Source of the DNA: Heterohyrax brucei
Lineage: Eukaryota; Chordata; Mammalia; Hyracoidea; Procaviidae
Length of the DNA: 64,000 nucleotides
Reading direction: 5' to 3'
Assembly: GCA_028571685.1 (NCBI GenBank)
Contig: CM053141.1
Span: forward strand, 78,787,833-78,851,832
Shown here: piece after piece, positions 31,190 to 42,362 of the stretch
Layout of the letters: every line of letters starts with the position of its first letter
How positions within the stretch are numbered: the stretch's first letter is position 1
Position numbers and translations under genes: made by a program
The notes under the pieces: generated by a model
What the model was told of the DNA's origin: nothing
The model's input: only the letters and a program-made list of their open reading frames with translations
The model's database searches: none

Positions 31190-33695
31190 AGAATGCACAA
31201 AGATCGATATCCTAGGGATCAGTGTGCTGAAATGGACTGGTGTGGGCCATTTTGAATCAGGCAGTCCTGCAGTCTACTATGCCTGGAATAACAAACAAAG
31301 AGGAGTGGTGTTGCCTTCGTCATCAAACAGAACATTTCAGGATCTATCCTGAAAGTACATTGCTGGCAAAGGCGGGATAATATCAGTGTGCTTACAGAAA
31401 GACCAGTTAATACTACTATTACTAAAATTTATGCACCAACCACCAAGGCCAGCAAAGATGAAAAAATTGAGAATTGTTAAGAACTTCGGCAGTCTGAAAA
31501 TGATCAAACATGCTGTCCGGACTCATTGATAATTACTAGTAATTGCAAATTCAAAAGATAGAAACAAGGAAGGGTTGGTAGTTGAAAAATATGGTCTTGG
31601 TGACAGACATGATTACAACAATAACATGATAGAATTTTGCAAGACCAATGACTTCTTCACTGCATATACCTTTTTTCAGCAACATAAACAGTGACTATAT
31701 GCGTGGCTTTCAGCAAATGGAATACACAGGGATCAGATTGACAGCATCTGTGGAAAGAAATGATGGAAAAGCTTAATATCATCAGAACAATGCCAGGGCT
31801 GTACTGGAACAGATCAGCAAAATTGCTCATATGCAAGTTAAAGTTGAAGCTGGAGAAAATTAGTGCCAAAGTGTGACCTTGAGTATATCCCACCTGAATT
31901 TAGAAAACATCTGAAAGCTAGATTTTATGCATTGAACACTAATTACCAAAGACTAGGTGAGTTATAGAATTATCAGGGCCACCGTGCATAATAAAAGAGG
32001 TCATTAAAGAGACAAGAAAAAAGGAAAAGATCAAAGTAGATGTCAGAAGAAACTAATGGTGCTTTTAAACATTCAGTACCTAAACTGAAAGAAGAAATGA
32101 CAAAGTAAATGAGCTGAACAGAAGATTTCAAAGGGTGGCTTGAGAAGACCAAGTATCCTAATGAATTCTGCAAAGGCCTGGAGGTGGAAACATAAAAGCT
32201 TATACACAGCATTTCTCAAGCTGAAGGAACTGAAGAAAAAATTTAGGGCTCGAGTTGCAGTTTTGAAGAATTCTATGAGGAAAATATTAAATGACACAAA
32301 AAGCATCAAAGAAAATAGAAGGAATATGCAGACCACTGTAGTAAAAAGAATTCATCAGTGTTCAGATGTATCAGAAAGTAGCATATGATCAAGAATTGAC
32401 GGTACTAAAGGAGGAAGTTCAAGCTGCACTGAAGACACTGGTGAAACAAAACTCCGGGAACTGGTGAAATACCACTTGAGACGTTAACAAATAGATGCAG
32501 CACTGCCAAGAAGGTTGCAAGATAGCTACCTGATCAACCCACTGGATGAGGTTAATAATTGTACTCATTCCAAAGAAAGGTGAGCCAACAGAATGCGAAA
32601 TGATCAAACAGTATCGTGAACATCACACACAAATAAAATTTTGCTGAAGATTGTTCAAAAAAGGTTGCTGCAAATACATTAACAGGGAACTGCCACATAC
32701 TCAAGCTGGATTCGAAAGAGGACGTGGAACAAAGGTACTGTTCCTTGGAGGAAAGCAGAAAATACCAGAAAGATGTTTACCTGTGTTTTATTGACTGTGC
32801 AAAAACATTTGATGTATGTGAATCATAACAGGTTATGAGTAACTTTGGGAAGACAGGGATTTCTAGAATGTGTAACTGTGCTCGGGAGAAACTTGTACAT
32901 GGACCAAGAGGATACTGCATGGTTTAAATTAAAGAAAGGTGTGCGTCAGGTTGTATCCTTTCACCATACATATTCACCCTGTATTCTGAGCAAATAATCA
33001 AAGAAACTGGACTGTATGAAGAAGAGTGAGGCATCAGAACTGAAAGAAGATTCATTAGCAGTCTGCGACATGCAGGTGAGACACATCCTTGCTTGCTGAA
33101 AGTGAAGAGGACTTGAAGCATTTACTGATGAAAATCAAAGACCACAGTTTTCAGTATGGATTACATGTTAACATAAAGAAAACAGAAAGTCTCACAACTG
33201 GACCAGTAAACATCGTGATAAAGAGAGAAAATATTTGAGTTGTCTAGGATTTCATTTTGCTTGGATTTGCAATCAACACCCATGGAAGCAGCAGTGAAAG
33301 GAAGACTCAAGAAGAATTGATGCCTTTGAATTGTGGCACTGGTGAAGAATATGGAATATACCATGGACTTCTAGAAGAAAGAACAAATCTATCTTGGAAG
33401 AAATGCAGCCAGAATGCTCCTTAGAGGCAAGGATGATAAGACATTGTCTCACATACTTTGGACATGTTATCAAGAGGAACCAGTCCCTAGAGAAGGACAT
33501 CCTGCTTGGTAAAGTAGAGTGTCAGTGAAAAAGATATTCCTCAACAAGATAGATTGATACAGTGACTGCAACGATGACCTCAAGTATAACCAGGATTATA
33601 AGAAAGGTGCAGGAGCAGACAGTGTTTCATTCTGTTGTACATAAGGTCACTGTGATCTGGAACTGACTCACTGATGCCTAATAACAGTGCTTTTG
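31190..33695 (+). pseudogene. RTE1-type LINE, 5'-truncated, inactive
   Basis: RTE LINEs carry one ORF with an endonuclease and a reverse transcriptase, and they are the likely mobilisers of AfroSINEs. This copy begins in the endonuclease region ('atcgatatcctagggatc', 'aaatggactggtgtggg'). It reaches the RT core near 32785 ('tgttttattgactgtgcaa', FIDCAKTFD-like, where the family has an aspartate-containing FIDYAKAFD) and ends with the SINE-shared 3' core 'ggtcactgtgatctggaact'. The catalytic ADD box region near 33070 is damaged ('catgcaggtgagacacatc'). Many stops and frameshifts. It is sense to POLK. Confidence 0.9.
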
Positions 33696-33756
33696 AATAT
33701 CTCTCATTTGCCTGGCCCTTTCAACACCAGTATGAACACTGTCGAAAGTCAAAAAA

Positions 33757-33912
33757 ATGAACCTTTTCCTGTTGAGTAGATTCCAACTCATGGCAACCCT
33801 GTAGGACAGAGTAAAACTTCCCCATAGAGTTTCCAAGGTGTGCCTGGTGGATTTGAACTGTCAGCCTTTTGGTTAGCAGCAGTAGCTCTTACCTAGTACA
33901 CCACCAGGTTTT
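33757..33912 (-). repeat. AfroSINE
   Basis: Reverse-complement copy with 'ctgttgagtagattccaac', 'cctgtaggacagagtaaaa' and 'agtacaccaccaggttttc'. Confidence 0.9.
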
Positions 33913-33969
33913 CAGAACACTGTAGAGTTTATTATTATTTCTATTCTGTTTCTGTTTCTGTTATTTTAG

Positions 33970-34095
33970 ATAAACTGGATCACAGAAAAGTTAATTTTCT
34001 GAAGGTTGTACAGCTAGTAAAGGTCATAATGTGGGATATGAGCCCAAGTATCCTGATCCAGCATTCGTTCTCATCCTCATCATATCTTCCTGGTT
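33970..34095 (-). repeat. MIR element
   Basis: Reverse-complement MIR core: 'ttctgaaggttgtacagct', 'gtgggatatgagcccaagt'. Diverged. Confidence 0.65.
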
Positions 34096-34204
34096 CCCTA
34101 TTTCCTCACCTCACCTCACCTCACTCCGGTAACTTCTAACTCCTATAATTACCAATCTCAAAATTTTGATCCCTGCTGTCTATTTCCACTACCAAGATAC
34201 CAAA

Positions 34205-34325
34205 TGGAAAAAAAAAAAAAATCCATTGCCATTGAATTGATTTCAGCTCGTAGTGACTGTACGGAACAGAGTACACCTGCCACATAGGATTTCTAAGGAG
34301 CAGCTAGTGGATTTAAACTGCTGAC
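34205..34325 (-). repeat. AfroSINE 3' portion
   Basis: A run of A is followed by 'ccattgccattgaattgat' and 'taaggagcagctagtgga'; the tRNA-like head is missing. Confidence 0.8.
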
Positions 34326-34734
34326 AGAAGCTAAAAAACACAGACATTTGAGAAATGAGAATGTTTGCCGTTTGACTGATTGGCAAGCAAAAGGGAATGA
34401 GGGAAAATAGCTTGTTATTGATGTTGGGACTGTAGAAAGAGATGATGTTTTGTACTGAAGCTGTAAACATTGTTTAATTTTATAAATAGTCTTATAGGCC
34501 ATAGATTCTATATTCTTGCATTTATTATGCTAAAGATGGATTCAGAGTTCGGTAACTTGGGAACTTAGCTATTCTTTATAACACTGTACCCACCTGTAAA
34601 CGACTGGTGTACAGATGAAGTTCTGAAACATAACCAGTTAAAATTGGAGATTTGCCTAAGAAATACTGTTTTGTAAACTTATGAAAAGAGATTAGTAGCG
34701 GGCTGAACACTAGTGGGCAAATGAATGAAACAAC

Positions 34735-34775
34735 TGAACTGTATGAAGAAAAATGAGGCATCAGAACTGAAGGCA
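34735..34775 (+). repeat. Tiny internal RTE1 fragment
   Basis: About 40 bp match the RT-coding stretch at about 33010-33050 of the RTE copy above ('atgaggcatcagaactgaa' in both). No other RTE sequence surrounds it. Confidence 0.55.
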
Positions 34776-35279
34776 GAACAAAATAGGTGATATTTTTGCT
34801 GTATTTTAATGTCTTGAAAAATTAACTGGGTGGTAGAATTAAGAACTATTTTGAATTTTCTACTTTGGACTGTTTTGTATCAAAGATAACTCAAGTATGT
34901 ATTTGTATAGGTGTACGTGTGTGTATGTGTATTATTCTTGTGATAGAATTATAATTATAAATAACAAATTAGTTACTTTATTCCTGGCACATCTTCACAT
35001 TTAGAATCTTCTGAATTAATTTTAAAATTAGAGTTGTTGGTTTCTTCTTTACCTATCAAGAAAGTGATGATAATCGCATTTCTTAAACAGGCCCTACCAT
35101 GTCTCCAGGGTTTTTTCCAAACCACTGACACCCATTCTGCATGTTTTAAAGCATAGGTAATGACAGTTATGTCACGACTGCTGCCTAGCTAACAAGAATT
35201 ATTGGAGTGACCACAATTTGAGTGATACTAAAATGTGATACAATGTGTCCTTCAAGTGAAGAAGTAATAGTTTTCAGGA

Positions 35280-35312
35280 TATCTATCTATCTGTCTGTCT
35301 GTCTGTCTATCT
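35280..35312. repeat. (TCTA/TCTG)n microsatellite
   Basis: About eight tetranucleotide units switching from TCTA to TCTG and back, directly next to a SINE/RTE 3' end. Confidence 0.92.
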
Positions 35313-35400
35313 GTTGTTAGATGCCATCAAGTTGATATGTGACTCACAGTGATCCTGTGTATGGTAGAACAAAACACTGCTCAGTTCTGAGCTATCTATA
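35313..35400 (-). repeat. RTE1/AfroSINE 3' end
   Basis: The 3' core in reverse complement: 'gttgttagatgccatcaag', 'gatcctgtgtatggtaga'. A second related unit follows. Confidence 0.8.
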
Positions 35401-35404
35401 TAGA

Positions 35405-35770
35405 TGTATACAGTTGCTGTTGAGTGGACTCAGACACATGGTGACCCAGTGTACAGCAGAACTAAACATCGCCTGGCCCAGCACCGTCTTCACCATTGTT
35501 GGTATGCTTGAGTCCATTGTTGTAGCCACCATGTATTTTGATTGTGTTTGAACTTACAGCGCTCATCTTTGAGCGTTATATCATAGGGTTTTCACTGGCT
35601 AATTTTTGAAAGTAGACAGCCAGTCTTTTTTTCCTAGTCAGTCTTAGTGAACTTTTGCTGAAGCATCTCCACTATGGGTGGCCCTGGTGGTATGTGAAAT
35701 GCTAGTCTAATAGCATACAGCATCATAGCAGCATGGAAGCCATCATAATATATGACACACTGCCAGGTGG
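35405..35770 (-). repeat. AfroSINE, second type
   Basis: Reverse complement of the composite SINE seen at 47340: an RTE-like 3' part ('gctgttgagtggactcaga'), then 'ggttttcactggctaattt' and 'cttttgctgaagcatctcc'. Confidence 0.7.
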
Positions 35771-35984
35771 TGAGTATACCCCTAGATATGTATCTACATA
35801 TATATTTATAGATATGTATGTGTAGATATATAGAGGGAGATTATACCGTTCTGCAGATTGCATTTAGAATTTAACAGTATATGAAAGACTTAATTTCTGA
35901 CATTTTTGAAATTGTGTTTTAAATGAAAGCCTGTGATTCAAGTCAATCTGTCGTGCAAAAGCTTCCATACAAATTGTTATATGA

Positions 35985-37355
35985 CCCTAGTTGCTCTCTG
36001 TACAATGTGACAGTACACTCTTCTCCACCTTGTATCTCCCACATCCATTCAGTCAGCTCCTACCCTCTGCTGCATTTTTAGCTCTCCTCCATACGGGAGC
36101 TGCCCATATAGTTTCATGTATCTACTTGAAGCAAGAAGCATACACTTCCCCAGAATCATTTTGTGTTTTACAATTTAATCATTGTCCTAAGAGATGGCTT
36201 CAGAAATGGTTTTAGTTCTGGGCTAACAGAGAGGCCAGGGGCAGTGTCTTCTGAGTCTGTCCATCATGTCTAATCTTTTTACTAGAGGGTACTCTCCTTC
36301 AGTGACTCATCATTGTGTTCTCTGTTAGGGCCATCCCTGGTGGTAATTCAACACCTTGTGGTTCTTCTGGTCATATACGGATGTAAGTCTTTGATTTATG
36401 TGGCCCTTTCTGTCTCTTGGACTCATATTTTCCTTGTGTCTTTGATGTTCTTCATTTTCCTTTCTTCCATATGGGTTGGGAATGACTGATACTTCATAAA
36501 TGACCATGTGCTGGCGTTTAAGACCCCAGATGCCATTCAGCAAAGTGGGATGCAGAACATTTTCTTAATAAACTGTGTTCTGCCAGTTGACTTAGATGTT
36601 CCCTAAAACTGTGATCCTCAGACACCCCAGCCCTGCTACTGTACCTCTTGAAGTGTTTGGTTATGTTCAGGAAACTTCTTAACTTGTGGATTAGTCCAGT
36701 TGTTCTTTTTTCTTCCATATTGCATGTTATATTTCCCTTCAACTAAAATACTACTCACATAACCATCAAATAATGTTTTCTTCTGTTTAAACCTTTCCTT
36801 TAGTGATTATAATAGTGGTCTCATACAGTATTTGACCTTTTGCGACTATTTTTACTAAGCATAATGCCTTCCGGATTCTTCCATGTCCTGAAGTGTTTCA
36901 CAGATTCATTGTTGTTCTTTATCAGTGCGTGGTATTCCATTGTGTGAGTATACCATGATTTGTTTATCCATCTCTCTGTTGCTGGGCACCTAGTTTGATT
37001 CCACATTTTTGCTGTTGTGAACAGTGCTGCAGTGAACATGGGTGTGTACTTGTCTTTTTGTATGACAGCTCATATTTCTCTGAGATCTGTTCCAGGGAGT
37101 GAGATTGCTGGATCATACGGTATTTCTATTTCCAACTTTTTCAGTAAGTGCCAAATTGATTTCTGAAGTGGTTGTACCATTTTACACTCCCACTAGCAGT
37201 GTGTAGGTGTTCATTCTCTCCACAACCTCTCCAACATTTATTGTTTTGTATTTTTTGGATTAATGCTAGCCTTACTGCGGTGAGATGATGTCTCATTGTA
37301 ACCTTAATGTGAATTTCTCTAATGGCTAATGATTGTGAGCATTTCCTTAATATGT
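35985..37355 (-). mobile_element. L1 3' portion (older subfamily)
   Basis: The ORF2 C-terminal piece at 36821-37039 reads AALFTTAKMWNQTRCPATER, and the 3' UTR extends to about 35985. It has landmarks shared with the old copy at 19620. It is antisense to POLK and degenerate. Confidence 0.85.
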
Positions 37356-38196
37356 AAATAGCCTCTCAGCACCTAGAAACCATTTAGTATAGCTAATGAG
37401 TATATCATACCTCAGCTTTCAGTTTAATTTAAGGAGCTTAGAATGTGCAAGATGTTAGTGCTGACTAAGTGATCTTAAGATAGTAAAGGGTAAACAAAAG
37501 GGGAGGGAGAGTCTCTTGCCTGATTCCAACATAAAAGAGTGGTACACATGTGTCTGTAATAGCTGAGCTAGTGTTTTGTAAACTCCAGAAAGGTAACCTT
37601 TACCCCTACCACCTGACAATGATAAACTCTGTTCTCTGATCATGTTACATAATCTTACTTACAGCTGATCTCAGTAGCCACTTGTCCTGGGTCTTTTTAG
37701 TTGAAATAGTGTCCATTTGTAATTTTAAAAAAGATTGTCCGTGCATCTTGATCTGTTACACTAAGTTGGGTACACTAATGAGTCCTGTCATTAAAAAATA
37801 CTAAGAATTTATGGGTCATATCCCCTAAATATAATGTTCAAACATTTAAGAGATTTAAAAGCACCTCTGTAAAATCTCTTCCTTTTCTAGCTTAGCCTGC
37901 AATACTTGCCCTTTTAAATGCGTTTTTTTCCCTACTAATACATTTTAACTATTAATGGATCAGATCAGCCTCTCCCAAAGATCTTTTCATGCCTGTTGAA
38001 GAATCCTGAAAATTGCTACACTCATGATTTATTCAGAGTTCAGAATGAGCTAGCACAAAATCCTGTGTTTAAATCCTAGCTGGCTTCAGCACTAATAACT
38101 ATGAGACTTTGAGTGTGTATTTAATAAGTGATAGCTTGATGAAAGACATTATTAGTGTAACCAGTGTTTTTTATTACTATGTGTATCATAATTGCA

Positions 38197-38380
38197 AGAG
38201 CCCTGGTGACACACTGGTTAGGCACTCAGCTGCCAACTGAAATGTCGGCAGTTCTAACCTACCAGTTGCTCTGCGGGAGAAAGATGTGGGCAGACAGCCT
38301 TGGAAACTTACAGGACAGTTCTACTCTGTCCTGTAGGGTTGCTGTGAGTTGGAATTGACTTGACAACAGTGGATTTATTC
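38197..38380 (+). repeat. AfroSINE, long form
   Basis: Plus-strand copy 'agccctggtgacacactgg' with the long middle segment and 'gctgtgagttggaattgac'. Confidence 0.9.
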
Positions 38381-38452
38381 GCTTTTTTCTTTTGGTGTCA
38401 CAATTGTCATGCTGAATGTGTATTTGACAACTGATATCTGTGTAAATATGTT

Positions 38453-38700
38453 GTTTTAGTTACTTAGTGCTGCTGTAATAGAAGTACCACAAGTGAATTA
38501 CTTTGACAAAGAGAAGATTATTCACTCACAGTCTCATAGGCCGGAAGTTCAAATTCAGTATGCCAGCTCCAGGGGAAAGCTTTCTCTTTCTGTCAGCTGG
38601 GAGAAGGTGCTTGTCATCAGTTTTTCCCCTGCCCTAGAAGCTTCTTAAGTGCAGGAACCCCAGGTCCAAAGTACAGGCTCCTCTCCCATCATTGCTTTCC
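38453..38700 (-). mobile_element. MaLR-like LTR, partial
   Basis: Reverse-complement LTR start 'cttagtgctgctgtaatag', with 'attattcactcacagtctc' and 'gcaggaaccccaggtcca'. About half the unit is present. Confidence 0.65.
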
Positions 38701-39066
38701 TGATAATCTCTCTGCAAGGAATTTGCATGTATGCATCTTTTGTGACGTTATATACAGTATCACTATAAAACATCTTTGCAAATATATTTCCCAAAAGAAT
38801 GTACAAAATGTCTAAAGTGAATGTAGACATATTGAAAGGCTTACTCCTCTAGGTGTCTTTATTTTTTGTGTTGGAGCAAAAAGAATGATTATATCTTCCT
38901 TATCTGTAATCAGCATCTGGCATGCATAGCTTCCAAACAGTTTTCACTTAGATTTTAACAGATGTGTTCACATCAACAATCAAAGTGTACTAGGCTATAA
39001 ATGAATTGTGGTGAATTTATCAAAAAATTCTAATGGTTGAACAAACTTTTCCTGGGTCTTAGTTAT

Positions 39067-39503
39067 TGTCATGAATTGAATTGTGTTCCCCCCAAAATGT
39101 GGGTAGCAATTTGGCTGTGCCGTGATTCCCAGTACTGTGTGGTTGTCCTCCAATATTGTCGTTTTCCCTCTGTTGTAAATCCTAATCTCTACCTGTGGTT
39201 AATAGGACAAGATTGGGTTATGTTAAAGAGGATTAGAGTGGGACTGTGGCTTGTCACTTTTATGCAACAAGAGGTGAAAGAGAAGCAAGCAGAGACCTGG
39301 AGATGTCCTACCATTGAGAAAGCAGAGTGTGTCCTTTGGGTTTCTACACAGAGTGCTCCCAGACGAAAGGAAGACTGATGAAACACAAGGACCTTCCTCC
39401 AGGGCTAACAGAGAGGGAAAGCCTTCCTCTCGAGCCAGTGCCCTCAGTTCGGTCTGGTAGCATACTGAACTTGAGAGAATAAATTTCTGTTTGTTAAAAC
39501 CAT
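39067..39503 (+). mobile_element. MaLR-like LTR (left arm of an inverted pair)
   Basis: Starts 'tgtcatgaattgaattgtg' and ends in 'gaataaatttctgtttgt', including the AATAAA-type signal. Its last 40-50 bp are missing where it meets the inverted copy. Confidence 0.7.
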
Positions 39504-40003
39504 TACCTAGTGTTGCTGTAACAGAAATAGCACAAATGGATGAATTTAACAAATGAATTTATTCTCTAGAAGTTCAGGAGGCTAGAAGTCCTAGTTCAGG
39601 GTACCGGCTCCAAGGGAGGACTTTCTCTCTATGTTGACTCTAGGGGAAGATCTTTGTATCAATCTTTCCCTAGGCCTAGGTGTTTCTCAGAACAGGGACC
39701 CCAGGTCCAAAGGACAAGCTGTGCTCCCAGCTTTTCTATTTTTGGTGTAGGAAATCCCTTTTTTCTGTCTGCTTGCTTCTGTCTTTTCTATTTCAAAAGA
39801 GATTGACACAAGATCCAACCTAATTCTATAGAATTTATCCTGCTTCATTAACTAAATTCCTCTAATCCTGCCCCCTTAACATAGAGGTTAGGCTTTACAA
39901 CACATAGAGTAATTACATCAGGTCACTAAATGGAAGAAAACTACTGAGAATCATGGCCTAGCCAGACTGACATATATTGAGGGACACAATTCAATTTATA
40001 ACA
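39504..40003 (-). mobile_element. MaLR-like LTR (right arm of an inverted pair)
   Basis: Reverse-complement unit from 'cctagtgttgctgtaacag' to 'gggacacaattcaattta'. It abuts the plus-strand copy with no spacer. Confidence 0.7.
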
Positions 40004-40261
40004 GCCTTACCAAGAAAAATATTAAGTCAGTCAACAAACCTAGTTAAATAAAAGAAGCCTTGTAATCTATTTCTGATAAATTTATGTACATTCTTTATAT
40101 ATGAATTGCCCCCGTAGACAGCTGCAAAATTCTTCTCTCCTTCCTGCTCATGCTGGTAGTGTTTCCTTACTCCTCATTGTACTCTTTCCCCCCTGCAATA
40201 TTATTTTTTGTATCAATTGTATGTTGTTATTGTTTGTACTAGTTCCCTTCTGTTCCTCCCC

Positions 40262-40420
40262 TAGAAACTGTGGTGGTATAGTGATTAAGTACTGTGGCTG
40301 CTAACTAGAAGTCAGTAGTTTGGATCTACCTGGCACTCCTTAGAAACTCTGTGGGGCAGATCTACTCTGTCCTGTAGGGTCACTATGAGTTGAAATGGAC
40401 TTGATGGCAGTGGTTGTTTT
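40262..40420 (+). repeat. AfroSINE
   Basis: Plus-strand copy 'gaaactgtggtggtatagtg' to 'ggacttgatggcagtgg', followed by a T/GTTT-rich tail. Confidence 0.9.
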
Positions 40421-40459
40421 TTTTTGTTTTTTGTTTTTTTGCTTTTTATTCCTCTTCTG

Positions 40460-40640
40460 CAAACCTTGGTGGCATAGTAGTTAAATGCTGCATCTGCTAA
40501 CCAAAAGGTTGGCAGTTCCGATCCTCCAGGTGCTCCTTGGAAACTCTATGCAGTAGTTCTGCCCTGTCCCTATAAGGTTGCTATGAGTCAGAATTGACTT
40601 GATGGCAGTGGGTTTTTGTTGTTGTTGTTGTTTTGGTTGT
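40460..40640 (+). repeat. AfroSINE with (GTT)n tail
   Basis: Plus-strand copy 'aaaccttggtggcatagtag' to 'ttgatggcagtgggttttt', with a GTT microsatellite tail. Direct orientation with its left neighbour. Confidence 0.92.
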
Positions 40641-41038
40641 TCCTCCTCTATCCACCTCGTAACAATTACAGATAATAGTAATGGGAAAAACAGAGGAGTG
40701 GGTAAGTAAGAAATAGTGAGAGGCACGGAGCACGTCAAGCTATATTGGGGCTTCCCTAAGCTGCTTGTCTTCCAGTTAAAACTAATAGGAATAGAGAAGG
40801 AAAGCCTATTTCTGCCCCTTATTTTTTAACTTGGCAATTTGAACAATGAATGACTTATTCAGCCTTAACAGTGACTGGCCTGCTCCAAACCATAATTTTA
40901 AAAGAAAGGGAGACATACCTAAGAACTCAAATTACAGCTATAAATACATCTTCCTACCAGTCTTATGGAAAGAAGGAAAATTATAGGGTAAACTACTTTG
41001 TAAGTAGAAAACTGGGTAATAAGCATGGATTCAAGGTA

Positions 41039-41076
41039 GCCAAGCCAGCCAAGTGCTGTCGAGTCGAATCCGAAAC
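41039..41076 (-). mobile_element. 38-bp SINE 3'-tail micro-insertion
   Basis: Reverse complement of the same tail family ('gccaagccagccaagtgctg', 'tcgagtcgaatcc'). Short flanking repeats TCAAGGTA (41031-41038) and TCAAGATA (41077-41084) look like the target duplication. Confidence 0.7.
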
Positions 41077-41104
41077 TCAAGATAAGGGAAATTTAATTAT
41101 TCTA

Positions 41105-41405
41105 AGTGATTCTTGTTGTTATATAATATTAAAGAGGTTCCACCTCGGAGTGAACCTGTGTACAATGGCATGAAATACTAGCTGTTGCTACACTATCCTC
41201 ACAGTCATTGCTATGCTTGATGCTGTTGTAGCAGCCACCTGTCAGTCCGTCTTGTTGAAGGTCTTCCTCTTTTTTGCGGACTTTCGACCTCTCAACTTGA
41301 CCAAGCATGACACTCTTCTCCAGGAACTGGCTCCTCCTAATAACATGTCCAAGGTATCTGAAATGAAGTCTCACCATCTTTGCTTCTAATGAGCATTCTG
41401 GATAA
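41105..41405 (-). pseudogene. RTE1-type LINE 3' fragment
   Basis: Reverse complement of the RTE C-terminal coding end and 3' end: 'ttgttgaaggtcttcctct', 'aagcatgacactcttctcc' and 'ataacatgtccaaggtatc'. Truncated and diverged. Confidence 0.85.
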
Positions 41406-41499
41406 GTACACTATACCAACATTTTGTTACATGTTACGGACTCGGTTACATTTTTTTTCCTGTCTGACGATTGAATGTTAAGTCTTTATTTTAGTGCCT

Positions 41500-42165
41500 G
41501 TTGATGTGGAAGTTTGATTCCTGGCAGCAGATTCTAACCAACTTAACCCACACTTTCCTAAAGAAACCATTCTCCCAGCAGACTTCCTTCCCTGTTCTGC
41601 TAACTGCTTTCTTCAGTGCTGAAACAAGTCACTTTTTCTGCCCTAGAAATAGCCCTTTCTGGAGTGGCTGGCCCCAACCCAGTAGGTGCATGGCTTTGCA
41701 CACCTCAGCAGAAGAGACCACTTAGGCAGGCAAGGTCCTTGTCATTGCTGCATGGTGTGGAACTTGCCTGCTTGAGTCCAGTTGTCCAGCTTCTCCATCC
41801 AGCTGACCCGCTGCTGTGCTGAGGCCTTTGGAATCTCCCACCCATGCAGGGAGCAAGTATGAGAGCTATGGGTGCAGAGTGGTCACATGTGCCTTGCTTG
41901 GACAAGACAGGTCTGACTGGCTGTCCAGTGGGCCAAGGCCGTGCTGCCTGCCTTCAGTGTCCTGCCACCCGGTTTCACGTGGTACTGGCACTGTGAGACC
42001 TGGACATGCCTGACCAACCCGTGCTCAGGCTGTGACAGCCCGGCACACAGCCCTACTCCTAACCTTAGACCTGTAACTGGTGTAACAAAGCTGGTCACAC
42101 ACTGACTGTAAGGAACTCCACAGTTTAGGGTCCCTGCTGTGAGCTCCCAGAACAAAAGTAGTTTC
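41500..42165. other. GC-richer segment of unknown nature
   Basis: About 660 bp clearly richer in G+C than its AT-rich surroundings, lying between an RTE fragment and a SINE. Frames of 65-90 codons occur on both strands, but none resembles a known protein. The sharp edges and composition suggest an LTR or another inserted element. I see no second copy in the window. Confidence 0.4.
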
Positions 42166-42195
42166 CATTGTTTATTTTCCAGTTACTGAGGTAGT

Positions 42196-42362
42196 ACCTG
42201 GAAACCCTGGTGGCGTAGTAGGTTAAATGCTACACCTGCTAACCACAAGGTTGGCAGTTCAAATCTGCCAGGTGCTCCTTGGAAACTCTGTGGGGCAGTT
42301 CTGCTCTGTCCTCTAGGGTCACTATGAGTTAGACCCAACTCGATGGCAGTGGGTTGGGGTAG
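42196..42362 (+). repeat. AfroSINE
   Basis: Near-consensus plus-strand copy: 'gaaaccctggtggcgtagta', 'aaggttggcagttcaaatc' and 'tcgatggcagtgggttgg'. Confidence 0.95.
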
